Positions 27,378 through 36,453 of a stretch of 64,000 bases of DNA are shown piece after piece. How positions within the stretch are numbered: position 1 is the stretch's first letter; each line of letters starts with the position of its first letter. The translations under genes were made by a program, and so were the position numbers. The notes under the pieces were generated by a model. It was not told the DNA's origin. It saw only the letters and a program-made list of their open reading frames with translations, and ran no database searches. Source of the stretch: Nitrospira defluvii (GTDB lineage Bacteria > Nitrospirota > Nitrospiria > Nitrospirales > Nitrospiraceae); NCBI GenBank assembly GCA_011525625.1, contig WYAX01000015.1, forward strand, positions 124,001 to 188,000. The letters run 5' to 3'.

Positions 27378-28859
27378 ATGGAACAGCACCTGATGACGCA
27401 GGTAGAGGATCCCGACGCATTACCTCAACCGCTGGGGGAGTATAGGCCGGTCGATTGCTGGCAGGCGCATATCAACACCCTGTTCTATCAACTACGGGGC
27501 GACCAGCAACGGAGTTTCTATCAGACATTCACGTCGGCCGATTATCGATTGGCCCATGCGCTGGCCGCCGACTATTTTGAACAGGTGACGAAGCGGGACC
27601 GCGCCGCGAGTAAGCAAGGTTCGTCCGTCACGCGGAGCGCCGGTGATGCGGCACCCGTTGTGCCCGCGCCATCGCTGACGGTCATGGAGTGGGGCCCCGG
27701 AAACGGCAATCTGGCCGCCTGCTTCCTCAGCCACCTGCAGAAGCTCGACAGGGCCGGGCAGGTCTACCCCCGCGTGCGATATGTCCTCGTTGATGCTCAG
27801 GCCTCTGCTCTGGAGCAGGCGCGCTCCCACCCCGATTTGGCTCCTCACCTGTCCAAGGTGGAGTCGCTCTGTGCGGACGTCGAGAATCTGGCGACCGTTG
27901 CAGACGGGACCGTCGATCGCATCGTTTGCAATGAACTCTGGAATGAGCTGGCGACCAAGCTCATTGTGAAGAAGGGCGGGGAGTATGAGGAAGAACATCT
28001 CCGGCCGAACCTCAATGAGCGCAAGGCGGCCGCCATTGCCGATTGGTCCGGCTTTGTCCGGGCCTTTGAAGCGAAAGATATCGAGACGTTGAAACAGTTT
28101 CCCCCGTTCCTGGACGACCTGATCTGGGAGCGCGAGTACCACAAGGTGGATTGGAAAGATGTCCCCTATCGCAAGACGATCACCGAATTTATGAAGGCCA
28201 TCGACGACGAAGTCCTGGTGCCGGTGAATCTTGGCGCCTGCGCGTCGATCAAGGAAGCCAAGCGGGTATTGGCGTCGAATGCCGTGGGGTTCAGCAGTTT
28301 CGATGCCGGGACGGCGGATCTGCGGGTGCTCAACGATCCCGACAAGCCCTGTTACGGTCAGTTCGGCGGACAATACAGTTTCATGGTGAATCTGGCATTG
28401 ATCCAGGCGGTGGCCAAGCACCTGGGTATGGCGACCACCACCGTGGAGACGCAACGGGAGTTTGTTGGAAGCCGGCTCGGGACAAACGTGATGACACTGA
28501 TGGATGTACTGGCCTGCCATCCGATGGTCGGGTCAAAAGTGCCGGCCTGGGAGTTGGATCGCCTGACCTTGCAGACCATTCGCGCGTTGAACGACATCTA
28601 TGAAAGCCCCTATCAGCGCACGATCGACTTCCCGCTCCGCCACGAAATGCCCGCGCAGGAGCGTGAATCGGCGCAGGGGATCCTGCTTTCGCTGAAGCCG
28701 AACGGGATTCCCGATACGATCGCCTATGTCACGGAAGAGGAATTGAGTCAGGCGCAGACCGAGTTGGAGACCCTCGGGTATGAGCGTGAGGCGGTGATGA
28801 TGGCCCTCGGGGCGCCGCCGAGTCCTGTCGAATACTATCACTTCGCGTTTCGACCGTGA
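27378..28859 (+). CDS. SAM-dependent methyltransferase, MidA/NDUFAF7-like
   Basis: A 493-residue protein. The SAM-binding loop VMEWGPGNGNLAACFL (about 96-111) corresponds to motif I of MidA-type methyltransferases, followed by YVLVDAQASALEQAR (acidic loop, motif II) and VDRIVCNELWNELAT, which matches the NELxD/NE-type catalytic stretch of the family. NDUFAF7/MidA methylates an arginine of complex I subunits in mitochondria; bacterial targets are mostly unknown. The C-terminal 200 residues do not match anything I recognise. ATG 27378 (GGGGGACAGC upstream) or the in-frame ATG at 27393 are both possible. Confidence 0.6.
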   Translation: MEQHLMTQVEDPDALPQPLGEYRPVDCWQAHINTLFYQLRGDQQRSFYQTFTSADYRLAHALAADYFEQVTKRDRAASKQGSSVTRSAGDAAPVVPAPSLTVMEWGPGNGNLAACFLSHLQKLDRAGQVYPRVRYVLVDAQASALEQARSHPDLAPHLSKVESLCADVENLATVADGTVDRIVCNELWNELATKLIVKKGGEYEEEHLRPNLNERKAAAIADWSGFVRAFEAKDIETLKQFPPFLDDLIWEREYHKVDWKDVPYRKTITEFMKAIDDEVLVPVNLGACASIKEAKRVLASNAVGFSSFDAGTADLRVLNDPDKPCYGQFGGQYSFMVNLALIQAVAKHLGMATTTVETQREFVGSRLGTNVMTLMDVLACHPMVGSKVPAWELDRLTLQTIRALNDIYESPYQRTIDFPLRHEMPAQERESAQGILLSLKPNGIPDTIAYVTEEELSQAQTELETLGYEREAVMMALGAPPSPVEYYHFAFRP

Positions 28860-28917
28860 CGAGTGTGGAGCGGTCTTCGCTGCATGCTGCGGGCGTGGCG
28901 TCCGCAGGAGAAAGAGC

Positions 28918-28944
28918 TTGACTAATTAAATTCGTTTCTATAGC
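28918..28944 (+). promoter_or_regulatory. Possible sigma-70-type promoter upstream of tatA
   Basis: TTGACT (28918-28923) and TATAGC (28939-28944) separated by 15 bases within an AT-rich island between the methyltransferase and tatA genes. The -35 matches consensus well; the spacing is short, so this is a weak call. The leader to tatA would be about 180 bases. Confidence 0.3.
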
Positions 28945-29130
28945 CTTTCCCGCGATTTCCGAGAGAAGACCTGTCTCTGCTTGAGGTATCGCGAGCATGC
29001 AGGCGAGGGCAAGATTCACAGGCACGATCATCTCAGGCGACTTCCTTCACGAGACGGCACTGTCGTCGCCGGGGCGTGAATATCCATCGTGCGAATAATC
29101 GCACAGCTGTAACAAGGAGCATACAGTACC

Positions 29131-29415
29131 ATGTTTGGTTCGTTCGGCTGGATGGAGTTGCTGCTCATTCTCATCATTGTCCTGATCATCTTCGGGGCCG
29201 GGAAAATCCCCCAGCTCGGTGAGGGATTAGGCAAGGCAATCAAAGGGTTTAAGAAATCGGTTCACGAAGCGGATGCCATCGATGTGACGGCGACCGAGGC
29301 GGAACCAACCGCGGCTCAATCCACGGCACAAATCCAGCAACCCGGACAGCCATCCACGCCGCCGCCTGCCCAACAGGCCGCCGCGGCTCCACCGCCACGG
29401 ACGACGCAGGGGTAA
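29131..29415 (+). CDS. tatA: Twin-arginine translocase subunit TatA/TatE
   Basis: A 94-residue protein: short N-terminus [20 protein letters not shown] forming the single membrane helix, the hinge [22 protein letters not shown] (here read as FGAGK then [12 protein letters not shown]) giving the amphipathic helix, then a Pro/Ala/Gln-rich tail. TatA oligomers form the pathway through which folded, often cofactor-bearing proteins are exported. A second TatA/B-like gene follows; TatC is not in the window. Ahead of it, ACAAGGAG supplies the ribosome binding site. Confidence 0.9.
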   Translation: MFGSFGWMELLLILIIVLIIFGAGKIPQLGEGLGKAIKGFKKSVHEADAIDVTATEAEPTAAQSTAQIQQPGQPSTPPPAQQAAAAPPPRTTQG

Positions 29416-29508
29416 CCTGCGGAACTGAGGACGCAGACCGAATGACGGCCTTGGCCTGTCGTAGATACGCCGCCCGGTCTTTACCACAACCCCCTCAGTA
29501 GGAACACT

Positions 29509-29808
29509 ATGTTCGGTCTTGGCGCTGGAGAAATTCTCATCATCCTGGTCATTGCGTTCCTGTTGTTCGGGCCCAAGCAGTTGCCCGAAATCGGGCGCCA
29601 AGTGGGCAAGGCCGTCAAAGGGTTCAAGGAAACAGCGGATGACTTGAAGAAGACGGTTGAGCCCGAGCTCAACATGATCCAGCAGGAAATGAAGATGGTG
29701 GAACAGGATTTCGAGTCGTCGATGAAGGAAGCGGAAGAACAGATCAACCATGCAACATCGGGCGTAGAGCACGGGGCAGAAGAGTCGGGTTTGCCCAAGC
29801 AGGCCTAA
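29509..29808 (+). CDS. Second TatA/TatB family translocase subunit
   Basis: A 99-residue protein with N-terminal helix MFGLGAGEILIILVIAFLL, then FGPKQLPEIGRQVGKAVKGF, the TatA/TatB hinge and amphipathic helix. The long charged C-terminal helix (ELNMIQQEMKMVEQDFES) is more TatB-like than the neighbouring TatA. In TatB this helix binds TatC and recognises twin-arginine signals. The Phe-Gly hinge and lack of a clear TatB-specific Glu-Pro pair leave both assignments open. It follows tatA by 93 bases, so co-transcription is likely. Confidence 0.8.
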   Translation: MFGLGAGEILIILVIAFLLFGPKQLPEIGRQVGKAVKGFKETADDLKKTVEPELNMIQQEMKMVEQDFESSMKEAEEQINHATSGVEHGAEESGLPKQA

Positions 29809-30061
29809 TACCAATTCATACTCGCTCTACGGCTGTGAAGGGAGGTGACCACAGCGACAGTACAAGACCGGACAGTGTGTGGGGTCCGCTTCGGGACTGA
29901 AGCGGGGTCGTAGCCGGATGGTGGGCACCATTCAGGTTCGGCAGACCAACCCCCCGCATGCGCGAGTTGGCTTTGTCGTGCAATAGCGGTTGGATGTAGA
30001 GGCGGCACCCGGAGTGAATGGGTACACGACGGGATGCCATCCAATTCACAGGAGGAACGCT

Positions 30062-31717
30062 ATGAACAGCATCCATGGACGGACCAGATGGGGCCGGTTG
30101 GCCGCCATCTTTGGCGCTGCGGCAGTAACGGCTCTGCAGTGCCTGTCGCTCCCGGCCTTTGCCGGATTCGAACTTCCCCCGGGCGAACGTATCACCAATC
30201 TCCCTGCCATTCCCCGCAACCTACCGCAAAAAGAAGCGTACGAACTGTACGATCCGGTCATTGGCCGGAACTTCGACATCAAGAATCTCTGGATGCGCGC
30301 CGACCTGCGTGTGCGTCCGGAAATGCGCAACAATGCCTGTTTCGGAGGTGCTCAGGGGGGCGGTGGAACGTGTAACTCGTTCGGAACCAGAGGGACTGCT
30401 CCCGGCGGCGGGAACAAAGGAAACGATTTCTTCGTGCAGCAGTGGATGCGTTTGGGCATCGGATACGATCTCTCGCCGGACGTCAATTTCTATGTGGAAA
30501 TCATCGATAGCGCGGTGTGGGGCGGCAACGGGAGCGCCGTGAACGCGGGCAACGGCGGCGATCCCTTGAACCATAACGGCGCCAGCGCCAGCGGGGCCGG
30601 CAACGGCGGCCGACTGGGTGTTCGTGCGGCCTACATGTTGGTCCGTAATCTCGCCGACATTCAAGGCTTGAGCATGAAAGTCGGGCGTCAATATGTGGTC
30701 TTCGGCAACCACTCCCTGTTCGGTCACTTCGACTGGGCGAACACCGGCTATTCGCATGACGGTGTAATGTTCGCGTACCAGACCAAGAAATGGGACAGCT
30801 ATTTGGGCTGGTTCCGCAATTCGGAGAGTGATCTGGGGCAGGCGTCTCCGGTCGGGAGCGGGGCGCCCAATATCGCAGGCAGCGGTGCGCAGGATGCGCA
30901 GCGCGATGCGGACATGTTCATTTTCTACAACCAGATTAAGATGGTGCCTGGGATGGTCATCGAGCCCTTCTACGTGTTGTACTCGAATCGCTATGGTTCG
31001 GCGGATAACGCGGGGCAGGGGCTCGGTACCGCGAAACACTCCAACCAGACCCGGCATATGATCGGAAACCGGATCGAAGTGCGCAAGGGCGGATTCGATT
31101 TCAGCAACGAAATCGCGTATCAGTTTGGTCAGATGGGCCAGGCCGGGGCCTGCGTGGGCGAACAAAAGTGTTTGCACATCAATGCCTGGGCGACCAGAAA
31201 CTGGATCGGCTACACGTTCTATGACACGGCGTGGAAGACACGCATCGCGTTCAATCTCGATTACGCGTCCGGCGACAGCCGGAACAATACCTGTACCAAC
31301 GCCGCGACTTGTAAATCGGCCAACACGTTCGAAAACTTCTTCCCGACGAATCACATCCATATGGGATACATGGATGTGCAAGCGTGGAAGAACATGCTAT
31401 CGCCGTCGGTCAACTTGCAGGCTCGTCCTTCGGCGCGTGACCATATCGAAATTTGGTATACGAATCTGAACCTGGCCAATTCCAAAGACTGCTGGTATCG
31501 AGGGGCGCAGGGCTGCTACGTGTTTTCGAACGCCAACAACACGAAGACCCACATCGGCGACGAAATCGACGTGGCCTATACCAGAATGTTCGCCGACGGC
31601 AAGGTGGCCCTCCAGGCTGCGTATGGCACCATTTTCGCTGGTGGCTATTTGACCAGCACCTTGAACCAGACGCAGAATCAGCACTGGGCTAATCTGTCGC
31701 TGTGGATGAACTTCTAG
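30062..31717 (+). CDS. Outer membrane porin, alginate-export-like family
   Basis: A 551-residue exported beta-barrel protein. After a signal peptide (about 1-38, ending LPAFAGFE) the sequence shows alternating amphipathic strands with aromatic residues typical of outer membrane porins, ending in the aromatic residue pattern WANLSLWMNF; a C-terminal Phe is the BAM recognition feature. Segments such as LWMRADLRVRPEMRNNACF and VGRQYVVFGNHSLFGHFDW resemble alginate-export (AlgE-like) porins, a family often expanded in Nitrospira. GGAGGAAC precedes ATG 30062, so the frame upstream of it (to 29990) is not coding. Substrate unknown. Confidence 0.8.
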   Translation: MNSIHGRTRWGRLAAIFGAAAVTALQCLSLPAFAGFELPPGERITNLPAIPRNLPQKEAYELYDPVIGRNFDIKNLWMRADLRVRPEMRNNACFGGAQGGGGTCNSFGTRGTAPGGGNKGNDFFVQQWMRLGIGYDLSPDVNFYVEIIDSAVWGGNGSAVNAGNGGDPLNHNGASASGAGNGGRLGVRAAYMLVRNLADIQGLSMKVGRQYVVFGNHSLFGHFDWANTGYSHDGVMFAYQTKKWDSYLGWFRNSESDLGQASPVGSGAPNIAGSGAQDAQRDADMFIFYNQIKMVPGMVIEPFYVLYSNRYGSADNAGQGLGTAKHSNQTRHMIGNRIEVRKGGFDFSNEIAYQFGQMGQAGACVGEQKCLHINAWATRNWIGYTFYDTAWKTRIAFNLDYASGDSRNNTCTNAATCKSANTFENFFPTNHIHMGYMDVQAWKNMLSPSVNLQARPSARDHIEIWYTNLNLANSKDCWYRGAQGCYVFSNANNTKTHIGDEIDVAYTRMFADGKVALQAAYGTIFAGGYLTSTLNQTQNQHWANLSLWMNF

Positions 31718-31793
31718 GACGAGGCAATCAGCTCACGGCATTCAGCTGACAGCGTTTGTGCTGATGCCTATTGCCAGACAAAGGAGACACACA

Positions 31794-32222
31794 ATGAAGA
31801 AACTCATGTTCGTAACGCTGGGCATCGCAGCGCTGGCGATCGGTAGCCAGCCGGTCACTGCGCAGGCTCAGGTCGCGGATGCGATTCAAGCAGTGAACGA
31901 TGCCATCGTCGAGTTGACCGATGCGCCGGGTCTGGGTAAGCGGACGACCGTCGATCTGGCGAAGCGATGGGGATCCGACCGATCTGTCATCGATAGCGCC
32001 ACGGCGAAATTGCAGGACGGGCTCAGCAAGGCTCAGTCCGGTGGGGCCGGAGCCGATGCCATGCGCCAGTTGAATATGGCGGTGAATTACGGCAAGGCTC
32101 GTATGCACAAGGAAGCTCGCCTGTCCGCACAGGGTGCGTTGCGCCATCTGTGCGTGGCGAATCAAGATCAGGGGCCAGGCTGCGACACCGTGCCGAAGTT
32201 CGGAAGCTACACGGCACCATAA
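31794..32222 (+). CDS. Small secreted protein of unknown function
   Basis: A 142-residue protein with a clear signal peptide (MKKLMFVTLGIAALAIGSQP then TAQAQ) and an alpha-helical mature part with one Cys pair (HLCVANQDQGPGCDT), which could form a disulfide in the periplasm. AAGGAG precedes the ATG at 31794. It lies 76 bases after the porin gene and is followed by a strong terminator, so porin and this protein probably share a transcript. I do not recognise the family. Confidence 0.7.
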   Translation: MKKLMFVTLGIAALAIGSQPVTAQAQVADAIQAVNDAIVELTDAPGLGKRTTVDLAKRWGSDRSVIDSATAKLQDGLSKAQSGGAGADAMRQLNMAVNYGKARMHKEARLSAQGALRHLCVANQDQGPGCDTVPKFGSYTAP

Positions 32223-32280
32223 TCGAACCGTGCTGCTCTCTGCGAGACGGCCGGGCGACCCCCTGTTTGTCTTTGCCTCT

Positions 32281-32320
32281 GAAGCCCCGCCGGGTGACCC
32301 CCGGCGGGGCTTCTGTTTGT
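32281..32320 (+). terminator. Rho-independent terminator after the porin/small protein unit
   Basis: Perfect 14-bp stem (32281-32294 with 32300-32313; arms GAAGCCCCGCCGGG and CCCGGCGGGGCTTC) with a 5-base loop, followed by TGTTTGT. It lies about 60 bases after the stop at 32222 and before recQ. Confidence 0.8.
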
Positions 32321-32506
32321 AGTCGGGTGCTTCATAGCTTCCGATGCCGATGTTTTGTCGGGAGGTTGATAGGGAGGGGGCCGATTGTTGGCCCGCGTAC
32401 CCTCCATTGCCGCATGACTGCACCAAGCGGCTTGCCGGTGGTTCCTTAAGCGTCTTATACTCGGCTCATCTGCCATGTCTTGTACTGCGCGTGTTGAGTT
32501 CTCACC

Positions 32507-34369
32507 GTGGATGATCTGACCAGGCAACTGGCCCAACAATTCGGGTTTTCCGCATTCCGTCCTGGCCAGCGCGAGGTGATCGATGCCGTGTTGTCTCGTC
32601 GTGATGCGATGGCGGTGATGCCGACCGGCCAGGGCAAGTCGTTGTGTTATCAACTGCCGGCGACGATTCTGCCCGGGCTCACCCTGGTCATCTCTCCATT
32701 GATTGCGCTGATGCAGGATCAGGTGAACGCGTTGAAGGCTCGCAATATTGCCGCGTCGGCATTTCATTCCGGGCTCACCGAGCAGGAACGGGATCGTGTG
32801 GTGCTCCATCTCAAGCTGCGGCGGCTGCAGTTACTGTATCTGGCTCCTGAGCGGATGCAGCATGAACGCTTCCTTCGCCTCTTGCGATCCTTGTGGGTGT
32901 CCCTGCTGGTTGTGGACGAGGCTCATTGTATTTCCCAGTGGGGACATGATTTTCGACCGGACTATCTAAACATCGGCCGGTTGCGCCGTGAGCTCGAAAA
33001 CCCGCCTTGTCTGGCCTTAACGGCCACGGCCACTGCGCGTGTGCAGGCGGATCTTTGTGAGCGACTCTGCCTCCAGGACCCGCTTCGACTGGTCACGGGG
33101 TTTCGTCGCCCCAACCTCGCCCTCTCTGTGCGTCTCTGCCGGTCGCGACAGGAAAAGTTGGCGGTGCTGACGCGCATGGTGCGCGAGTGCGAGACGGGGA
33201 CGATTCTGGTTTACTGCGCTACCCGCCGCGCAGTGGAAGAGGTAGCCACCTGTCTCGGGCGGTCTGACCTGTCTGTCGGGTACTATCATGCCGGGTTGTC
33301 GGATGAGCAACGGCGAGTGGTCCATGAGCGATTTTGCACCGGAGCGCTGCGTATCTTGGCAGCGACCAATGCGTTCGGCATGGGGATCGATAAATCGGAT
33401 GTCAGGCTCGTCGTCCATTTCGACATTCCCGGAAGCCTGGAGGCCTACTACCAAGAAGTTGGACGGGCCGGGCGTGACGGACAGCCTGCCTCCTGCCTGT
33501 TGCTGTTTCATGAGCGGGATGTGGCCACGCAGGAATATTTCATCCAGCAGGCGGCGAAGGAGTCCAGTAGTGCGGCGCGCGTCGAGCGTATGAAGACATT
33601 GCTGCAGGACATGTTGGACTATGTCTCGGTGCAGACCTGCCGCCAGCTGGCGATCCTTGAGTATTTCAGTGATGAGGTCGAACGAGCCTTCGGGCCCTGC
33701 GGGCTGTGCGATCGTTGCGTCGCAGCCGGGCCTGTGAGGGAGGCTGTTGCCGGCGATGAGGCTTCGTGCGCGAAGGCCGTTCTTGCTGCAGTCTCTTGGT
33801 GCGGGGGGAGATTCGGGGTCACTCGAATCGTGGAGATGCTTCGCGGAAGCCGTTCCAAAACCTTGCTGGCCCATGGCGCAGAAGACTGTCCGGGGTATGG
33901 AACGTATCAGGCCAGCACAAAGACGGCGCTGACTCGTCTGGTGAAAGCCCTAATTGATTCGGGGCATCTACAGGTAGAAGGCCAGGAATATCCCACCCTT
34001 GATCTGACTCGCCGCGGGCATGACGTGTTGAAAGGCCTCAGTTCTGTCGAGGTAAGTCAGAAGGGCGAGTCTTCGACCACGTCGTCGCTCAAGTTGCCGG
34101 TCAGTGGTCAGAACAGCTCTATGGCTCCATCACTCACCTCCCCCGTCGATCCGCAACTCTTTGAACGCCTGCGTCAGCTGCGGACAGAACTGGCTGAGGA
34201 AGAAGGCGTTGCCCCGTTTGTGATCTTTCACGACAAGACCCTGCGCACGATCGCCGGGCATAGACCCATGACGCTCAGCGCCTTGCGGGAGATCTCCGGC
34301 ATCGGCGAGGTCAAGGTGGAGCGATATGGTCGCCGGGTGTTGAATGTCGTGAATCCTGAGCCGGGGTAG
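32507..34369 (+). CDS. recQ: ATP-dependent DNA helicase RecQ
   Basis: A 620-residue RecQ helicase with a full set of motifs: the FRPGQREVI aromatic/Q motif, Walker A MPTGQGKS (about 44-51), SPLIALMQDQV, DEAHCISQWGHDFRPDY (about 137-153), TATAT, and motifs V/VI FGMGIDKSDV and YYQEVGRAGRDG. Conserved cysteines of the RQC zinc-binding subdomain are visible in the stretch FGPCGLCDRCV. The C-terminal HRDC domain (about 540-615) aids DNA binding. The start is GTG 32507; no strong Shine-Dalgarno is visible. RecQ unwinds 3'-5' and works in recombination, replication restart and suppression of illegitimate recombination. Confidence 0.95.
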   Translation: MDDLTRQLAQQFGFSAFRPGQREVIDAVLSRRDAMAVMPTGQGKSLCYQLPATILPGLTLVISPLIALMQDQVNALKARNIAASAFHSGLTEQERDRVVLHLKLRRLQLLYLAPERMQHERFLRLLRSLWVSLLVVDEAHCISQWGHDFRPDYLNIGRLRRELENPPCLALTATATARVQADLCERLCLQDPLRLVTGFRRPNLALSVRLCRSRQEKLAVLTRMVRECETGTILVYCATRRAVEEVATCLGRSDLSVGYYHAGLSDEQRRVVHERFCTGALRILAATNAFGMGIDKSDVRLVVHFDIPGSLEAYYQEVGRAGRDGQPASCLLLFHERDVATQEYFIQQAAKESSSAARVERMKTLLQDMLDYVSVQTCRQLAILEYFSDEVERAFGPCGLCDRCVAAGPVREAVAGDEASCAKAVLAAVSWCGGRFGVTRIVEMLRGSRSKTLLAHGAEDCPGYGTYQASTKTALTRLVKALIDSGHLQVEGQEYPTLDLTRRGHDVLKGLSSVEVSQKGESSTTSSLKLPVSGQNSSMAPSLTSPVDPQLFERLRQLRTELAEEEGVAPFVIFHDKTLRTIAGHRPMTLSALREISGIGEVKVERYGRRVLNVVNPEPG

Positions 34370-34411
34370 GTCCGTGTCGGCTTGGTCCTGCCCCGGTCGC
34401 GTCCCCACGCG

Positions 34412-35032
34412 TTAGGCCTTCAACCCACCCGCTTTGCGAAACTGTTCCTGCAACTCGGCATAGGTCCTCGTTACAGGAAATTGTGGGAACTCCTTGGGAA
34501 GATGGTCCGGGGGACGGAAGAAAAACCCGGCATGGGCTTCCCCCAGCATCGCGGTGTCGTTGTAGGCGTCTCCTGCCGCCATCACGTGGAAATTCAGGTG
34601 CTTCAGCGCGGCGACTGCGTGTTTTTTTTGGTTGGGCTGGCGGAGTTTGTAATTGACGATGCGGCCGTTGGTGCCGATCTCCAATTGGTTACAGAAAATC
34701 GTGGGATAGCCCAGTTGCCGCATCAACGGGAGGGCGAACTCGTAAAACGTATCGGACAAAATGATGACCTGGGCACGTTCACGCAGCCAGGCGATGAAGT
34801 CGGCGGCTCCGTCCATCGGCCCCATAGCGTCGATGACGGATTGAATATCGGCGAGCGTGAATCCGTGTTGCGCCAGAATGTTCAAGCGGCGAGTCATGAG
34901 TGCATCATAGTCGGGCATTTCGCGCGTCGTTATCTTGAGTTCCTCGATGCCGGTCTTGATGGCGAAATTGACCCAAATTTCCGGAACCAGCACGCCCTCA
35001 AGGTCCAGGCACACAATCACCGGGTTCTGCAT
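34412..35032 (-). CDS. thrH: ThrH-like phosphoserine phosphatase / homoserine phosphotransferase
   Basis: A 206-residue HAD-superfamily enzyme. The N-terminal motif CLDLEGVLVPEIWVNFA (about 8-24) is the ThrH signature, in which the second Asp of DxD is replaced by Glu, as in characterised ThrH. Other HAD motifs are ILSDTFYEFA (motif II region), KKHAVAAL (motif III Lys) and MAAGDAYNDTAML (acidic motif IV). It dephosphorylates phosphoserine and can transfer phosphate to homoserine. Isolated gene, convergent with recQ; 52 bases to the preceding minus-strand gene. Confidence 0.88.
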   Translation of the reverse strand: MQNPVIVCLDLEGVLVPEIWVNFAIKTGIEELKITTREMPDYDALMTRRLNILAQHGFTLADIQSVIDAMGPMDGAADFIAWLRERAQVIILSDTFYEFALPLMRQLGYPTIFCNQLEIGTNGRIVNYKLRQPNQKKHAVAALKHLNFHVMAAGDAYNDTAMLGEAHAGFFFRPPDHLPKEFPQFPVTRTYAELQEQFRKAGGLKA

Positions 35033-35083
35033 CGATCCTCCTTCAGCAAGTTCTGAGTTCTGAACGGTTCGTAGAATAACCAG

Positions 35084-35890
35084 CTACTCATTCAACATTC
35101 CGCTCTCGCGGCGGGCGTTTTCCTGACTCAGGTACCGCCAGACTTTGTCGAGTGCGCTCTCGAAGAGTGCGGTTCCTGCCCAGCGGCGGGCGTATTCGCG
35201 TTGATGACGCTTGGCCCAATCGACGGCGAGGGGGAGTGGAATCAATCGCGGCACCGTTCCCGTCAGGTCCCCCCACAGGAGACTCAATGTGGTGCTGATG
35301 CGCACGGCCACGGGTACCGGTCGGATTGTCCGGCTCGTCATGTCCTGGCAGTCCGTGGCCGGCGATGTGACCGCGAGTTCCCGGCAGGCCGCAGGGCGGT
35401 CCTCATAGATGCTGCAAGCTTCATTATCCAGAAACGGGCACGGCATGCGAAGGGCATAGTAGGCCTTATTCAGGGGCTCAATCGCTTCGTCGCTTGGAGA
35501 ATCGGAAGACTCGGCCAAGGCCGAGAGCTGTGTCAATATCCCGGCTTGTGCGAGCTGTTGTTGCGCCAGGTCGAGTTTGGTGAGCAGACGGTCGCGTTCC
35601 GGCTGGTCCAGGCGATCGATCCTATTTGCGAGGGCAAAGGCTTCAGGTGCCGATATCGGGACCAGCATGCGGCAACAGGCCGCGCATCCTTTCTGGCAGG
35701 ACACGGTGTGGCCGGTCTGTCGCACACGAGTCAGTTCAAGCGCCTGCACCTCCTCGCCGAGACTCCGCATCAAGGGTAGGATGGCGGTTACCGGCACAAC
35801 ACTCGTGGGAACCCCCACGGCCGTGGACACCTCTCCGCAGGGGGTGCGCAGGGAAATCTCAAAATGTTCCACCAGGGGCTGATCGCTCAC
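35084..35890 (-). CDS. YkgJ-family cysteine-cluster (metal-binding) protein
   Basis: A 268-residue protein with the CxxxCxxCC signature CQKGCAACC (about 66-74) and a second Cys set CPFLDNEACSIYEDRPAACR (about 150-169), the pattern of YkgJ/zinc-or-iron-chelating domain proteins. The function of the family is not known; bound Zn or Fe-S cluster is likely. A paralogue with the same CxxxCxxCC-type arrangement lies at 48119. The start at 35890 is not strongly supported by a Shine-Dalgarno; the N-terminal 60 residues are less conserved-looking. Confidence 0.7.
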   Translation of the reverse strand: MSDQPLVEHFEISLRTPCGEVSTAVGVPTSVVPVTAILPLMRSLGEEVQALELTRVRQTGHTVSCQKGCAACCRMLVPISAPEAFALANRIDRLDQPERDRLLTKLDLAQQQLAQAGILTQLSALAESSDSPSDEAIEPLNKAYYALRMPCPFLDNEACSIYEDRPAACRELAVTSPATDCQDMTSRTIRPVPVAVRISTTLSLLWGDLTGTVPRLIPLPLAVDWAKRHQREYARRWAGTALFESALDKVWRYLSQENARRESGMLNE

Positions 35891-36044
35891 GGGCGTGATG
35901 TCCGAATGTTATGGTTGAGGTGATGAGCGGCGAAGCCCAACGATGTCGTGCCGGAGCCTATCATAGAGAACCCTTGAATCGAGGGTCAACCGCGCTGCGT
36001 GCTGGACTTGCTCCCCATGGACCGTTGGGGCTACTCTGTCGTCG

Positions 36045-36416
36045 ATGCGCGTGTCCGGTCATATCATCGGGTTATTGAAGGAGTATATGGGCGATCTGGT
36101 CGAGCAGGCCAGACAGGAATCCCATGCGCACGAGGCCTTCGGCTTTTCCGTGCCGCCGTATCAGTCGGATCACGCCATCGCCGATTTGCTGGCCATCTTG
36201 GACGACCGCATCGAGTCGGAGGGGGTCCAGGTGGGTATGCCCCTGGAGTTTCTGCATGAGATGTGGCGTCGTTGTAACGAGGCCCGAGGGCAGGTAATAG
36301 ACCACGTGTGGATGGAGACGAGTCTCGATCCGCCGGGCTCCTCCAAAGCCAGAATTCGTGAACTGACCTACGCGGCACTCATCAAGTATCTCGAAGAAGA
36401 CTCAGCCACGGAATGA
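36045..36416 (+). CDS. Hypothetical alpha-helical protein
   Basis: A 123-residue, mostly helical, acidic protein (LEFLHEMWRRCNEARGQVIDH). No recognisable domain, signal peptide or transmembrane segment. ATG 36045 has no clear ribosome binding site; AAGGAG at 36078-36083 suggests the alternative ATG at 36087 (MGDLVEQARQ), though the spacing of 3 bases is short. It is divergent from the cysteine-cluster gene and converges with the DUF218 gene. Confidence 0.5.
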   Translation: MRVSGHIIGLLKEYMGDLVEQARQESHAHEAFGFSVPPYQSDHAIADLLAILDDRIESEGVQVGMPLEFLHEMWRRCNEARGQVIDHVWMETSLDPPGSSKARIRELTYAALIKYLEEDSATE

Positions 36417-36453
36417 GTGCGTGTGGCCGGTGGGCGCTATGTTTTCGCCGGAT

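Noticed and set aside
29809-30061. Hairpin-bearing leader before the porin (CCGCTTC/GAAGCGG near 29888-29907) as a riboswitch
   Set aside because: One short stem only; no match to a known riboswitch core.
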